DNA of 64,000 bases, taken from contig CM043954.1 of the NCBI GenBank assembly GCA_014529385.2, positions 7,753,806 through 7,817,805 on the forward strand, in the 5' to 3' direction. The DNA comes from Adiantum capillus-veneris. Taxonomy: Eukaryota > Streptophyta > Polypodiopsida > Polypodiales > Pteridaceae. Positions 34,828-46,830 of this stretch are shown here, piece by piece. The notes beneath the pieces were generated by a model. The model had not been told where the DNA came from. It saw nothing but the letters and a program-made list of their open reading frames with translations, and did not search any database. Position 1 is the first letter of the stretch, and the number at the start of each line of letters is the position of its first letter. A program made the position numbers and the translations under genes.

Positions 34828-36278
34828 CTATATTGAATCAGTTGAGTTGTTATGTGGTTCTAAGTTTGAGTGTTGTGGTTCTCCTTGTAATTCAACCTCC
34901 ACATCTATTATCAAATTCTCTTCTATTTTGTCTACATTGCATTGAGATACACCAACATTGAAATATTCTTCATCTTCGTTTTGACAATCATACAACCAGG
35001 TTGGCATTTCCTCCTCGTAGCCAAGACTTTCGATGTGATTCATTATCTTTTCGTTGCAATACATATACACTAATTTCTCTGCTCTATCTGCTAATAGTCT
35101 GTTGCGAATAGTGCTGTGAACATACTTGTACATACTCCAGTTTCTCTCTGAACTTGAATTTGCTGCACATTGTGCGAGTACTTTCATTGCAAGGGGACGT
35201 AAGGTAGAGTAATGCTCTCCACCATTCATCATCCACCACTTCCATGCAGGTTGCTCTTTTGCCATTATTTGTACAAAATCATTCGCAAAAGGACCTTCTT
35301 TTAATCTAAATACACTCATTTCTTTGATACAATCAATTCGGTCCTGAACGTTGGAGTAGAACGGTTGACCACATGATAGAAATCGCCTACCACCTCTGTA
35401 TTGGACATTAGATCTAAATTCCAATACTCTAGATCGAGCATGTAAGCCACGCTATGGAGTGGACTATGAGCGCTCTTCCACCTTGCATGAAAATAATTAG
35501 CCAAAGTTTTCCGTTGTTTGCTAGAGAATGGTAATCGCCACTCCTTCTCTACTACATACTCTTTCAACTCTTCAAGATTTTCAAGACTCTGTTGGACTGA
35601 CCACCATGTCATCCACACTTTGCCCAAGTTTGGCGCCCTTTGATCAAGATTGCGGATCGCGAACATAGCGGGCATCATTACATGGTATGCATCCATTACA
35701 CTCCTCCACCAAGCAACCTTGTTTACATTGCCACGTAGACATGTAATTTTATCTTTCACTGTTTCTTTATGCTCAAGCTGCCATTCATCAAAGGCCGCGC
35801 AATTGAATGTACACAGCACATTATTACGGAGAAGTGATTCCAAGGTATAAAAGTGTGTGCAAAATCGAGTTTCAGCAGGAAGTTTCAGCATCACTGACAT
35901 GCGCATCCTATACAAATTGAGCACTCTTTGCCGTTTCAAGATAAATTTCACAACCTGACGTGCTGTATCAATTATTTTGGTGAACCATGTGGTTTCTTCG
36001 CTAGTGTACCAATATTTCAACACCAAGTTCAAAATGTGCGTACTACAACCATTGGCAAAAATGTGTGGAAAGCACTTCTTTATTAATTTACTGGCATTTT
36101 TACAATTCTTTGAGTTGTCCATGACAACTTGAACGACATGTTCAACACCAATTTCTTTAATTACATTAATCAAACCTCAGAAATTTATTTGCCACTTTTA
36201 ATTGCACCAGAACTATCAATCACCTTTATAAACGTTTCTCCACTTGGACAAACCAACAAACCAGCATTACATTGATCA
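34828..36278 (-). pseudogene. hAT-family transposase, N-terminally truncated
   Basis: Minus-strand frames 36173-35316 and 35424-34828 together give the DUF659 region (EIGVEHVVQVVMDNSKNCKN, FPHIFANGCSTHILNLVLKY). The middle helical part and the C-terminal hAT dimerisation region follow (LRPLAMKVLAQCAANSSSER, NWSMYKYVHSTIRNRL). An upstream piece, LLVCPSGETFIKVIDSSGA, lies at about 36250-36195, before a stop. A frameshift near 35370 separates the two main ORFs. The BED zinc finger is missing because the sequence joins a CACTA element at about 36278. It is probably inactive. Terminal inverted repeats were not found. Confidence 0.88.
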
Positions 36279-36302
36279 CAAGTCCTAGGCGTAGGGGGCA
36301 CA

Positions 36303-36524
36303 CTAGAGTGAGATGTGCGGCCGCTCCGTGTAGCGACCACTAGTCTCGAGCATAGGGTCGGCCGTAGTAGGTCTAGAGGGACCTGTTACCCAAGGGTGTT
36401 GTGCCATCGTGATCTGCTTTGGTGTGATTTGAGACAAAAACGAGCCCATCCACTCAGGTGACATGCCGGCCGGAGTGACAGGAAAACTAAAACTAGGAGA
36501 GTATGGCTCATCGTCATCGGCCAT
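36303..36524 (-). pseudogene. CACTA-associated second ORF (MADDDEP), truncated
   Basis: It starts MADDDEPYSPSFSFPVTPAG and continues with QITMAQHPWVTGPSRPTT. It is the same protein as 44170-44682 but runs out after about 70 codons at the hAT junction. The function is not recognised. In CACTA elements the second gene often encodes a DNA-binding helper (TNPA-like), which is a possible but unproven role. Confidence 0.6.
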
Positions 36525-36686
36525 GGCTAATCATACACAAACAACACCAACAAAATACATTAGTTTACAGAAGGAATGCTTGATGAATACAGATAACAAA
36601 TCAACGAAGTTGCTACACAAATGAATGAATCTAAAGTTTATTGTAGACTAATAAAAAGAGTTTTATAAAAGAGTTCCTAGCAAAAA

Positions 36687-39365
36687 TCAGTAAGTTAATC
36701 TCTCATCCTCTATGAGATCTGATGCACCAAAGATGTCTATCTCAATCTGTACTTCTGCATCAAACTCTACTTTTTCGTCGCTCTCCGCATCAGCTTGAGT
36801 ATTTGACACCTCATCTCTAGGTTCAGACAATTGCTCATTGCTCACATCCACCTCAAAATCTAAACTTAAAGTTTCCGTCGGTTCTGCGCTTTGTTCATGA
36901 ATCACCTCTTCGAACTCAACATCCAATCCTTCATACACTTCCTTGCTACGTGGAGCAACTTGAATGACATAGAGCCAAAAGGGTTTAGACAGATCATTCT
37001 CATCATTTTCTGTCCATAGTGGATCGTGTATGAACAACTTGTTCACAATGCTGCGGAAGTACGAATGTATCGCTCACATCTATCCACACCCGCCTAGAGT
37101 TCACTTGAATCAATCCACTCTTGTCTTTATGCACAATTGCATTAGGGCCGCTAGTAATAACTTTGAACCACTTGACATCAAAGATAAACATATCAAAACT
37201 TTCTAAAGCTAATCTTCAAGATGTCTTGGATGTAGCCAAAGTATTCAAGCTGGCTAGTCTCTGTATTCTCATCCCTGGCACTACTCCTACTTTCTTGCAC
37301 AAAGCTTTCCCTAACACCCCTATCGAAAGTGACCCTTACGGTTCGTCGATCCGTTGCACTCTGAAGTGTTTCCCATGTGACCACAAAGCTCCATATTTGT
37401 GATACTGAAGCCACAAAATTGAAACGGACTAAAAGTTATTAAAGCAATGTGATCACGTGGAGCTGAAAAAGGAATTTGTGAAATATACATGCCAATCGCA
37501 ACCCCTTGACATCTACGCTTCCTCTTCAGTAATCAACACTTCATTCCTCTTTGCCTCTGAGATTGTCACATCTAACCACCACTAAGATGGAAAGTCGGGC
37601 AATTTTTGAAGATGATCTAGAAAAGGAAGGTTTCTAGTGGCACGGTTGCGCATGAATTGAAGGTGATCTGTCAAGCGTTGTTGCTTTTCCCTTTGTACCT
37701 CTCTAGCCACTTTTGCATGATGTCTGAGTTGAGAAGGCAAAATCTCATAACCTTTTCTCGCATTGTGATGTCCATCTTCCTAATGATGCCTTGTCCCTAC
37801 AACTCATTCCCTATCACCTTGACGTTGACCTCAATAGTCCACATTCGGGGCATCTCTGGATCAATTAAACCCAAAAATACAGTGATGAGGACAAGAGTCT
37901 CTTGTACAATCCATCCTTCAGCCATGCTACCCTCGAGGCGAGCCCTTTGACAAACAAACCCCTTTAAAGTCTTCATAAATCTCTCCAAAAAGAACACCCA
38001 CTTGCTATGGACCACCCTAGCAACTGCAACTTCATCAACCATATGCACAAGCACATGCATTTGGATGGTAAGAATTTTTGTTGGAAAGTACTTCTCCACC
38101 ATGCACATTGCTTCAATAGCATTTAAGCGTGCTGCATTGGTGATGTCTTCTCTTATCTCTTTTGAACTGATCCAGCGTACCAACTCACTGATTTTGTAGA
38201 TTGTTCTTCTAATTTCATATGTCAAACAACCCTCTATGGCAATTGGTAAGATGAACTGTAAAAATTTGTGCCAATCGTGGTACTTAAGACCACTTAGATT
38301 GTCATCTCTCGTAAAAGCCGTTTTCAAACTTCGCATGCACCCTGTGGGAGTCTTGAATGAAGATGTAGTCTTCTTCACTTATTGCTCTTTTGCACGACTC
38401 AAAACCCATGGTCCTTTTGGTATAGCAAAATTTCCATTAGGTTTAAGTCGGGGCCACATCTCTGGCATTCGACCCACAGCCTGCGTTCATCTCTTTGGGC
38501 CTTGCTCTCCTTTTTTTTAGTGATGGTTTTCCATATGATCTCCCTCTGAAGATATGCATTGGGTCGAGAAAATGATTAATCAGTAGGTCACTCCAGTACA
38601 GGAGCTCATGGAAAATAGAAAGTCTTTTCATTCCAGGTGGCATCCAATCTCCCCTCTCCAGCCACATGTTTTTCCAATCGCTCGCTTTCAGTGGATGCAT
38701 GTCATGTTTGCATATGTTTGGTCCATGTAGCTCATGTTCTTCAGGCAAAAATCTACCATGATCCTCGTAAACTGTCTTGCTCAAATGCTCAGAGCGGCGG
38801 AAGCCAAGTCAAGACCATATTTTGGACATGCATGATTGCCCGAGTAACTCAAGCGTGAAACATCACAAAATTAAAATATAAAAGCGTTGGCATAGCCAGG
38901 AATCCCAAGTGTGTGAGGGTTTTAAAGGCACTTACTTGAGCACTCACCGAAGCCTGGCCAATCATGCATGGTCCACATGAGAATGCCTTGCACATGTACA
39001 TTCCATCATCTGATTGGTTGGGACATACCAACCACATCGATTCCTGTCCATAAGATTTGGAGCTCTTCTATAAGTGGTGCCAGGTAGATATCCATGTTCT
39101 TTGCTTTGTACTTTCCTAGGACGATCAATGACAACAACAGATGGCCCTTCTTGATAGCGAGCCATGGTGGAAGATTATAATTAACTAGACAAATAGGCCA
39201 CATGCTTCATAACAAACTCCATAATCCGAATGGGTTTACTCCGTCAATTGCCAGATCAAAGCGGATACATCAAGGCTCGTTCTTAAATGTAGGCCAACTT
39301 TGCTTCATGTGCTTCCATGCACGAGAGTCAGCTTCCATGCACTCCGTCCATGGAGCTCCTCTTGA
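36687..39365 (-). pseudogene. CACTA transposase (TNP2 type), broken
   Basis: In minus-strand order the reading begins DSRAWKHMKQSWPTFKNEP (about 39330-39285), then IRFDLAIDGVNPFG, CLVNYNLPPWLAIKKGHLLL and MDIYLAPLIEELQILW (39200-39050). This is the Transposase_21 core. ERGDWMPPGMKRLS lies at about 38650. The DUF4218 region is at 38378-37797 (LSGLKYHDWHKFLQFILPIA, HSKWVFFLERFMKTLKGFV, EGSMAEGWIVQETL). DUF4216 follows (MFIFDVKWFKVITS, 37191, and FVLPQHCEQVV), then an acidic tail ending at 36687. One stop replaces the Arg in EPR (CGA to TGA). Several frameshifts are present. Confidence 0.88.
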
Positions 39366-39384
39366 CGTTGTTCCTTCATGTCTT

Positions 39385-39402
39385 GGGGGGGGGGGGGGGG
39401 GG
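39385..39402 (+). repeat. G-run
   Basis: Eighteen or more consecutive G residues. Confidence 0.95.
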
Positions 39403-40096
39403 AGGGTCACTTAGAAAAAATCACCTATATCACATGAATTCAAAGGGTATTAAAAAGAAAACTATACTTACATGCCCTAAAGTAATAAAACAATCCCTTT
39501 TTCTTAAAAAAATTACCGATTTTTCCCAAAATAAAATAAAACCCCCCTTCTATTAATGAAATTCTCCTAGTGTTGTCTAATGAAAGAACCCTTATGTTGA
39601 ACTCTGGCCAGAAAGTGACCGAAAAACAACTGTTGGTGGTCGGTGGCCAATGGCCAGTTGGTTGGTGGTGCAGGTGGTTAGAAGTCTCTGGCTGGTGAAC
39701 AAAATCAATGGCCAGTGGCCGTTGTTCAGTGGACGATCTCTAGGCAGACTTGTCCCCAAGGGCGTTTACACATGGATGCATGGGAGAGTTCTACTTGAAT
39801 TTCTCTATGCGAGGGTGGCTACGCACGGTTGTCTCTCATGAGAGAGGGTAACCTATTTGGGCATATAAAACGAGGCCTCTTCTACGATCAAAAAAAGTGT
39901 GGCGGTTGTAAGGTATGGTGAACCGAAAGTGTGTGTGAGGTGGTGTAAGAGAGTGAAGCAAGACATGAGTTTCCTTAAAGGTTTCTAATCCCTTTGTAAC
40001 CTACTTCTAGATTGAAGTGCAAAGCCATTAATGGGCTGCTTTCCCATGGATATAGCCCACATTTGGGTGAATCACATATGAGCTCTCTCTTCTTCT

Positions 40097-40099
<3 letters not shown>

Positions 40100-40157
<58 letters not shown>
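40100..40157 (+). repeat. CT microsatellite
   Basis: Uninterrupted (CT)n. Confidence 0.95.
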
Positions 40158-40160
<3 letters not shown>

Positions 40161-40766
40161 TCTCCTATGTCTGAAAATTATCTCTCTCCACTAAGTAACC
40201 CACTCTAATCTCTATTTAGCTACTCCTTAAATACTAACATAAGCTAGTTGCTGCTCACACTTGTTCTTGATCCGATGATGCTAAATTGTTAATTCGATGT
40301 GCAAAACCTTGCCAAATATCCAACAAGATGTAAGTGACATATAGAAAGATGGTTACTAGTGAAGGAATAAGGAGAAGGTAGGGACATATACTAATTAGTA
40401 ACGCGGTGCAATGTTTGCCAAAAATCAAAAGCTGAAGAGTATTTTAACCGGCTAAAATTGCAAAATCCCAACTTGCCTTGGATAAAACCGGAAAAAATAT
40501 ACGAAGCTTTAGTGTAGTTGCCGGCAAATGCTTCAAATTTTGAATGTTTTTGGTAAGTCCTGATGCGAAGTTGTGAGGCATCTCTATAGGTATGTATACC
40601 TACACCGATCTCAAACTTTTTAAGGACTAGGCTAGTAATTGTGTTTCATGCATATGGTGCATGTAGTTGGATATGTCGCGATCCGAGTATGTGAGCACAA
40701 TTTGGGAAATATTGTAAGTGAGTGGAATACCTAGGAGATGCCACTCTTTCTCTCTCTTTCTCTCCT

Positions 40767-40789
40767 CCCCCCCCCCCCCCCCCCCCCCC
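40767..40789 (+). repeat. C-run
   Basis: About 23 consecutive C residues. Confidence 0.95.
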
Positions 40790-41439
40790 TTTCTACAACA
40801 ATTGGACAATTTTGTTTTTTTGCATAGTGCATATGTACCACATGATTTTTGCATATACAGTAATCATGTTTCTTGCATATGGTGCATGTAATTGCATTTG
40901 TCTCGATCCGATTATATTGAATTGTCTACTGGTTGTGGGAAACCTTGCCAAATAAGTAGCAAGATGTAAGTTACATATTTAAAGATGGTTAGTAGTGAAT
41001 GAATAAGAAGAATATAGGGCCATATATACTAATAATTAATGCCAAAAAGGGTGTGGTGTATTTTAATCGGCTAAAATTCCAAAATCGTGCTTGAACTCAG
41101 AAAACCCGGCAAAAATATAACAAGTTAGTGTAGTTAGTGACAAAAATGCTTCAAATTTTGACCTCAAAACCGGAACTATCTTATGTCTACCCTTATTTTC
41201 TTCAGCTAGCAAAAATGATTTTGTCAACAGAGATTGTAAGGCACGCCGCACATTGATGTAGGCATGAATAATACCTATACCGACCTGGATTTAGAAGGAC
41301 TGACACAAGCTTTTCAAGGAGCATTGTTTACCAAAAAGATTGTATACTAGGCTAGTACTGCACTGAGCCAAAGAATAGGGCATACAAAAAACCAATTGAA
41401 AATATTAAATCCAGAGTGGTGGGGAACTTTTCAGCACGC

Positions 41440-42450
41440 CAGTACGCCATGTCACCGGCCTGCAAGAATGCAGTCTGGTTAGTCAGCGACAACAAAGCCA
41501 AAAGCGGGGATGTGGGTGACACCGAAACCATTGAAGGAGGTAGCGAGAGAGTTGGTGTAGGCGCCCATGAAGGGGAACGCCAGCAGGTCGCCAGCAGGTC
41601 GCCGATCTCAAGCTCTGGCAAGGGGTGGCCCTTGAGGAGAGTGTCGAGGGCGCTGCAGGTGGGGCCAAAAACGTTGGAAGGAAACAGAGGTAGGCCCTGG
41701 CAACTCATGTTGTAGGGCTTGGATCCGCAAGCGAAGGGGATGGGCGGCGGCACGGGCGTGTTGAGGGGTAGCAAAATCATGGGAAAGCTATGATGGGCTC
41801 CATCGTTGATCCAATACTCTCTCCTGCTTCCTCGCACGCGCTTGCCAAAGATGTGCGCCACCAACGTGAAGGGCGCGCAGGCAAAATATCGCCCGGCTCT
41901 GCTATGATCTCTATCTTCGTCTCATCACTGCCATTATTGGTGCTAAGATCGGGGAAGTACCCATCCAGCGCCTTGTTGATCATCGGTGCCACTTCTCAAG
42001 CGCTTATTCCTCCTCCGGTGCTCCCTTCCTTCAGTTCCTCCCCGGATGAGCAGAACCCTCCCCCTATATCCAGCACATACATCGGCTTCTCTGGTAGTTG
42101 CTTCCCCAGCTCGAAGACACTCCGTGCGTTGGCTATGGCCTCCTCAAACGCATTTGGGTTGGTGGCCCCGCTTCCAACGTGAAAAGCCACCCCCACCACC
42201 GCCAGCCCTGCCTCCCTTGTGCTGCGCAGAAGGACGGGCACTTCCTTCATATGGGCTCCGTTCTTGGAGCTCAAGCGGATGGTGGAGCCTTCATCGTTGG
42301 TCTCAATTCGGAGCAACAGTTTTGCCTTGTCCTACGCCATTGATTTCTTGATCTTGTGCGGCTCTGCCTCTCTATCGAACGTAGTCAATTGCACTGCAGC
42401 CGCGGTGGCAAACTCCATGTGGGATTGGAGCTACTCCCCATAAATAACTC
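41440..42450 (-). pseudogene. Ornithine decarboxylase, copy 3, best preserved but broken
   Basis: Minus-strand reading from about 42420: TTFDREAEPHKIKKS, a stop, LLLRIETNDEGSTIRLSS, GVAFHVGSGATNPNAF, YVLDIGGGFCSSGEE (glycine loop intact), a stop after GGGISA, INKALDGYFPDL, IEIIAEPG, a frame change, HIFGKRVRGSRREYWINDG, and FGPTCSALDTLLKG with catalytic Cys kept. An 11-bp duplication of GGCGACCTGCT shifts the frame at about 41590. The end matches copy 2 (VVAD then TAA). The first part with the PLP-lysine is missing. It is closest to the source gene of the three, but not functional as written. Confidence 0.85.
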
Positions 42451-42459
42451 TCATCCGTC

Positions 42460-43248
42460 CTTAAGGTGAGGTGCCCTTCCTCACTCCTCACCTTGGTTTT
42501 ATTACACACATGTGATCTATGTACGATGAAGTCTTTTACCCAAGTACTAATTTCCAATTTGTTTGCTTTCATGATGTTCAACTTCACATAAGGATGGTAC
42601 TGCTACACTCTTCCTTATTAGCTTTTCACCTACTCGGTCTATTCACAAACTTGAACTAATTAATCCTAAAGACTCCCATGGAATCTAGCAATTGTAAAGG
42701 AAAATAACTCCATGAACCTTACCCCCAGCCTGCCATCACGGCTGCTCAGTTTCCTCTCTCTCTCTCTCTCTTTTGCTGCATGTTTGTGCGCAAACATGGC
42801 ATCTCGCCATAGTAGCAACCCATCCTCGCATGGGGCATGCATGCAACGAGCCCCAAATTCAATAGGTCGTCATTTTGCCCTACTGGATTGCAATGCCAAC
42901 AATATACACCCCATCGCCTCCTGTCATTGCTCCTCTCCTCTCAACCTTCCTTCGTCTTTATAAGCGACGTCTACCTCAGCCACCTCTGCAGGTCCCGAGA
43001 TGCCCAACACCCTATGCAGGTCCAAAGCTGGAATCTCGCAAGCCCCTGCTTATAGGCCTTTTTGCATTGTGCAAGAAGACGCTCCGCACATATCCTGCAT
43101 CCCACAACACCCCTTGCCTTCACGCATATGCCCACCCGACTCTCTCTCTTTCTCTCCCGACTCATGTCGAAGCATCGCTCTGATCAAAGCAAACACAAAA
43201 AACTCTGTCACTGCGCAGTGCCCATGCTCGTTTTGACAGATGAAATCT

Positions 43249-43287
<39 letters not shown>

Positions 43288-43860
43288 GATAGAGACCGGC
43301 TCTCTCTCTCTCATTGTCCCTTCACCCAATACACACCAATGGCTTTAGCAAAGCTCAATCCCGCATTTCTTAATTGCGCATGCCTTCAACTGCTCTCAAA
43401 CTCCCTCAGCTCCATGCCGGACATCAAGCCGCTCATCTCCAAGCTCCTAGCATGGTTCCTTTTCGACTTGCTCCCTGCAGCATCCGGCCTCCATGAGCAA
43501 GGTATGACTCCAGCTACAAATCGACACCAATTTATGAAAGTGGTGCGCGTCCTCTTTGTTGAACACCTGCACTCAAGTCCTTTGGCCTCGTGTATAACTA
43601 GCTCCTCCTAATCCATCGAACAAATGCACGCACCATTTCCCTCCCTCTCATTCTCTCTCTCTCTCCCCCTCCATGTGCCACACCATCCTTTTTCTGTCTA
43701 CAAAAGCAACTGAGAATCTGCAAAGATTCTTCTAATCAACCCCAAAAACAAAACTGGCACGACCTACTAGCTTTTTATTGAGAGAGCAATAACACATTGA
43801 AAACGTCATCCTTTGCTAATACCAAAAAGTATATGTAGAGAATGATCACAATGTGACATG
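42460..43860. other. Pyrimidine-rich region, possible host exon
   Basis: CT tracts lie at about 42751-42772, 43250-43281 and 43653-43668. No protein domain is seen. See the candidate exon at 43339-43501. Confidence 0.4.
43339..43501 (+). CDS. Candidate first exon of an unknown gene
   Basis: ATG follows a CT-rich leader typical of plant 5' untranslated regions. The frame reads MALAKLNPAFLNCACLQLL, then SSMPDIKPLISKLLAWFLF, and ends at AAG|GTATGA, a plausible donor (GT at 43502). No family is recognised and no second exon was found. It could equally be chance. Confidence 0.2.
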
Positions 43861-44169
43861 AAAACACTACAAGGTATCATTAGCAACAATGATGCTTGCT
43901 ATGTCGATAATATGCAATCCCCACCTACTCCTCTGTGTTCAACCATGTCGGTTTGGGACTACCGTCATTGCACCTGCTTCTCGCCTCTGATCGACGGTGT
44001 GACATTGTGGACTTCGCCACGCTCAAAATCCAGAGGTTCGCGATTGGATGGTACCCCTCTGCCGGCCTGTACTCTTTGTGAATGGCTTTGACGATGTAAT
44101 TTTTCTTTGAACATCTAGGTTATCCCAAAGCTCCATTATAGAGTGACCAAACTGAATCATATAGAGCTA

Positions 44170-44682
44170 TCAACTCCTCTTTCGCATGGGCTTTCCGACC
44201 CTATCCACCACAACAACCCTATCCCTCCTCTTGTACACCTTGCTAGGATCATATTCGTGTGATCCCCAAGGTGTACATGGTGTGACAATCGGTGAACTAT
44301 CTACTGAAGAGAGTGGTGGACGCTCTCTCGATGTTGTGGACGCATCGATATAACTGCTTCTATAGCAACCACTGCCTCCAGAACAACGCCTACCACTTCT
44401 CGAGGATGAACCGCCCGTTGGTGTAGGGGGTACACGAGTCCTATACGTAGAGGGCACTCTAGACTGAGATGTGCGGCCGCTCGATGTAGTGACCACACTA
44501 GTCTCGGGCGTAGGGTCGGTCGTAGTAGGTCTAGAGGGACCTGTTACCCAAAGGTGTTGGGCCATCACGATCTGCTTTGGTGTGAACTGAGACAAAAACG
44601 AGCCCATCTGCTCTGGTGACATGCCGACTGGAGTGACAGGAAAACTAAAACTAGGAGAGTATGGCTCATCGTCATCGGCCAT
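44170..44682 (-). CDS. CACTA-associated second ORF (MADDDEP), full length
   Basis: 170 codons. The N-terminus MADDDEPYSPSFSFPVTPVG is followed by a region rich in Ser, Arg, Thr and Pro (PPTPTGGSSSRSGRRCSGGS) and a basic end (SKVYKRRDRVVVVDRVGKPM). It is mostly low complexity with no known domain. The same ORF is found truncated in copy 1, and in both it lies about 160 bp after the transposase acidic tail. The conserved frame suggests a real element protein, possibly a DNA-binding accessory. Confidence 0.6.
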   Translation of the reverse strand: MADDDEPYSPSFSFPVTPVGMSPEQMGSFLSQFTPKQIVMAQHLWVTGPSRPTTTDPTPETSVVTTSSGRTSQSRVPSTYRTRVPPTPTGGSSSRSGRRCSGGSGCYRSSYIDASTTSRERPPLSSVDSSPIVTPCTPWGSHEYDPSKVYKRRDRVVVVDRVGKPMRKRS

Positions 44683-44834
44683 GGCTAATCATACACGAAC
44701 AACACCCACAAAATAAGTTAGTTTACAAAAGAAATGCTTGATGATCACAAATAACAAATCAACGAAGTTGCTACACAAATGAATGAATTTAAAGTTTATT
44801 GTAGACTAATAATTTTTTTTTTATAAAAGAGTTC

Positions 44835-45591
44835 CTAGAAAAAATCAGCAGCTAATCTCTCATCCTCTATGAGATCTGATGCACCAAAGATGTCTATCTC
44901 AATCTGTACTTCTGCATCTTCGTCATCAAACTCTACTTCTTCGTCGCTCTCCGCATCAGCTTGAGTATTTGACACCTCATCTCCAGGTTCAGACAATTGC
45001 TTACTTCTGACATCCACCTCAAAATCTAAACTTAAAGTTTCCATCGGTTATGCGCTTTGTTCATGAATCACCTCTTCGAACTCAACATCCAATCCTTCTT
45101 ACACTTGCTTGCTACGTGGAGCAACTTGAATGACATAGAGCCAGCAGGGTTTAGACAGATCATTCTCATCATTTTCTGTCCATAGTGGATCGTGTATGAA
45201 CACAACTTGTTCACAATGTTGCGGAAGTAAAAATGTATCCCGTACATCTATCCACACCCGCCTAGAGGTCGCTTGAATCAATCCACTCTTGTCTTTACGC
45301 ACAATTGCATTAGGGCCGCTGGTAATAACTTTGAACCACTTGACATCAAAGATAAATATATCAAAACTTTCTAAAGCTAATCTTCAAGATGTCTTAGATG
45401 TAGCCAAAGTATTCAAGCTGGCTAGTCTTTGTATTCTCATCCTTGGCACTACTCCTACTTTCTTGGACAAAGCTTGCCCTAACACCACTATCAAAAGTGA
45501 CCCTTTGTTCATCGATCCGTTGCACTCTGAAGTGTTTCCCATGCGACCACAAAGCTCCATATCTGTGATACTGCAGATTGAAATGGACTAA
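44835..45591 (-). pseudogene. CACTA transposase end, copy 2
   Basis: On the minus strand VWIDVRDTFLLPQHCEQVV and FIHDPLWTENDENDLSKPCW (45302-45099), then the acidic tail EVSNTQADAESDEEVEF (45044-44835). This is the DUF4216 end of a TNP2-type transposase. Everything upstream is missing. Confidence 0.8.
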
Positions 45592-45723
45592 AAGTTATTA
45601 AAGCAATGTGATCACCTGGAGCTGAAAAAGGAAGTTGTGAAATATACATGCCAATCGCAACCCCTTGACATATCTGCTTCCTCTTCAGTAATAAACACTC
45701 CAATCCTCTTTTCCTTTGAGATA

Positions 45724-46240
45724 GGCCCGATCCCCACACACCTCGATCTAGAGGTGCATGGAGATTAGAACCACAGGGTAATAATCTCCTCTTTATTGGT
45801 CAATGACTATATATTAAGTTTCTTGCAGTATGTGTGCACTTTTGAAGTCCGACTGCGTTTTTTTCTAATATTTGCCGCTAGCTCTAACAACCTCACATTC
45901 TCTAGCTAGACCCGATCCCCGCACACGTCGGTCTAGAGGTGCACGGAGATTAGGACCACAGGGTAATAATCTAGTCTATTGGTCAATGACTATATATTAA
46001 GGTTCTTGAAGTCTGTGTGCACTTTTGAAGTTCAATTGCGTTTTTTCTACTATTAATTTGTCGCTAGCTCTAACCTAACCTATAACTTAAACCTAACCTA
46101 ACTTAATGTAACCTAACTTAAACCTAACCTAATCGAAGCCCGTTTGCATTTAGAAGTACACGAGTCATCTTCGAAGTCCGTTTACGTTTTTTTTACTATT
46201 AATTTGTCCCTAGATCTAACCTAGCCTATAATCTCATCTA
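45724..46240 (+). repeat. Tandem repeat of about 185 bp, 2.5 copies
   Basis: Units begin GGCCCGATCCCCACACACCT (45724) and GACCCGATCCCCGCACACGT (45909). A third, partial unit covers about 46137-46240. Each includes AGATTAG..CCACAGGGTAAT and a GTCAATGACTATATATTAAG segment. Confidence 0.88.
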
Positions 46241-46290
46241 ACCTATAACCTAAACCTAGCTTAATCTAGCCTAACATAAAAACAATACAA
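46066..46290 (+). repeat. Degenerate telomere-like CCTAA-rich tract
   Basis: Many copies of AACCTAA, ACCTAACCTAA and AACCTAAACC occur, interrupted by a partial unit of the preceding repeat. It resembles but does not match the plant telomere unit CCCTAAA. Confidence 0.6.
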
Positions 46291-46830
46291 TGGTATGCGT
46301 TTGGTAAAACAACAAGCCATACAACTTGCCCACAATGCATATGCGATGTCGGCAAGCTCTATGGCTTGCCAATTTGATGAACGGCTCACCATTTTTTGTG
46401 TTGTTTTTTAGGGTTGCGAAGCAATTTTACGGCCTGAAAACCGCTCGCAGACATATAGACAACACAATGGCAAGCCATTGGCAATAGGCAAGCCATTGGC
46501 AATAGGCAAGCCATAGAACTTGCCCAAAATGCATATGCATTATGGGCAAGCTTTATGGATTGCCATATTGCCAAACCGATCGCCATTGTGTTGTTTTTAG
46601 GGCCGCGAGGCAATTTTAAAGCTTGAAAATTTCTCGTGGACTTATAGACAACACAATGGCTAAGCCTTTTGGCAATAGGGAAAACCATAGAGCTTGCACA
46701 CAATGCATATGCATTGTGGGAAAACTCTATGACTTGTTGTATTGCCAAACAGCTTGCCATTGTGTTTTTTTTAGGGCTACTTAGCTATTTTAGGGCTTGA
46801 AAACCGCTTGCGGACATACAAAAAACACAA
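46278..46830 (+). repeat. Three tandem hairpin units of about 180 bp
   Basis: Units start near 46278, 46458 and 46645. Each has outer inverted repeats (ACACAATGGCAAGC against GCTTGCCATTGTGT-like) around a central palindrome. In unit 3 that palindrome is the perfect 20-bp CACAATGCATATGCATTGTG (46699-46718). The end of the third unit is cut at 46830 by an LTR element. Confidence 0.8.

Larger units (their letters stand above)
36279..39365 (-). mobile_element. CACTA (En/Spm) element, copy 1, truncated at both sides
   Basis: It contains a decayed TNP2-type transposase and, downstream on the same strand, a second ORF. Both share sequence with 44160-45740. At its low end homology to copy 2 stops at about 36278, where hAT sequence begins. 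Confidence 0.8.
39640..42003 (-). repeat. Right arm of the large inverted repeat
   Basis: Reverse-complement match to 9465-12340, including the flank modules and the ODC end. The microsatellites have changed: the left arm has GA and TA tracts where this arm has a CT tract (40100-40157) and a C-run (40767-40789). Confidence 0.85.
44160..45740 (-). mobile_element. CACTA element fragment, copy 2
   Basis: Same strand and order as copy 1 but containing only its 3' part: DUF4216-like sequence, the acidic tail and a full second ORF. The match begins at about 45740, where a tandem repeat begins, and continues down to at least 44160. Confidence 0.8.

Noticed and set aside
43866-43880. CACTACAAGG as a CACTA terminal repeat
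   Set aside because: It has the right letters and lies downstream of CACTA copy 2, but I found no matching inverted end or 3-bp target duplication.
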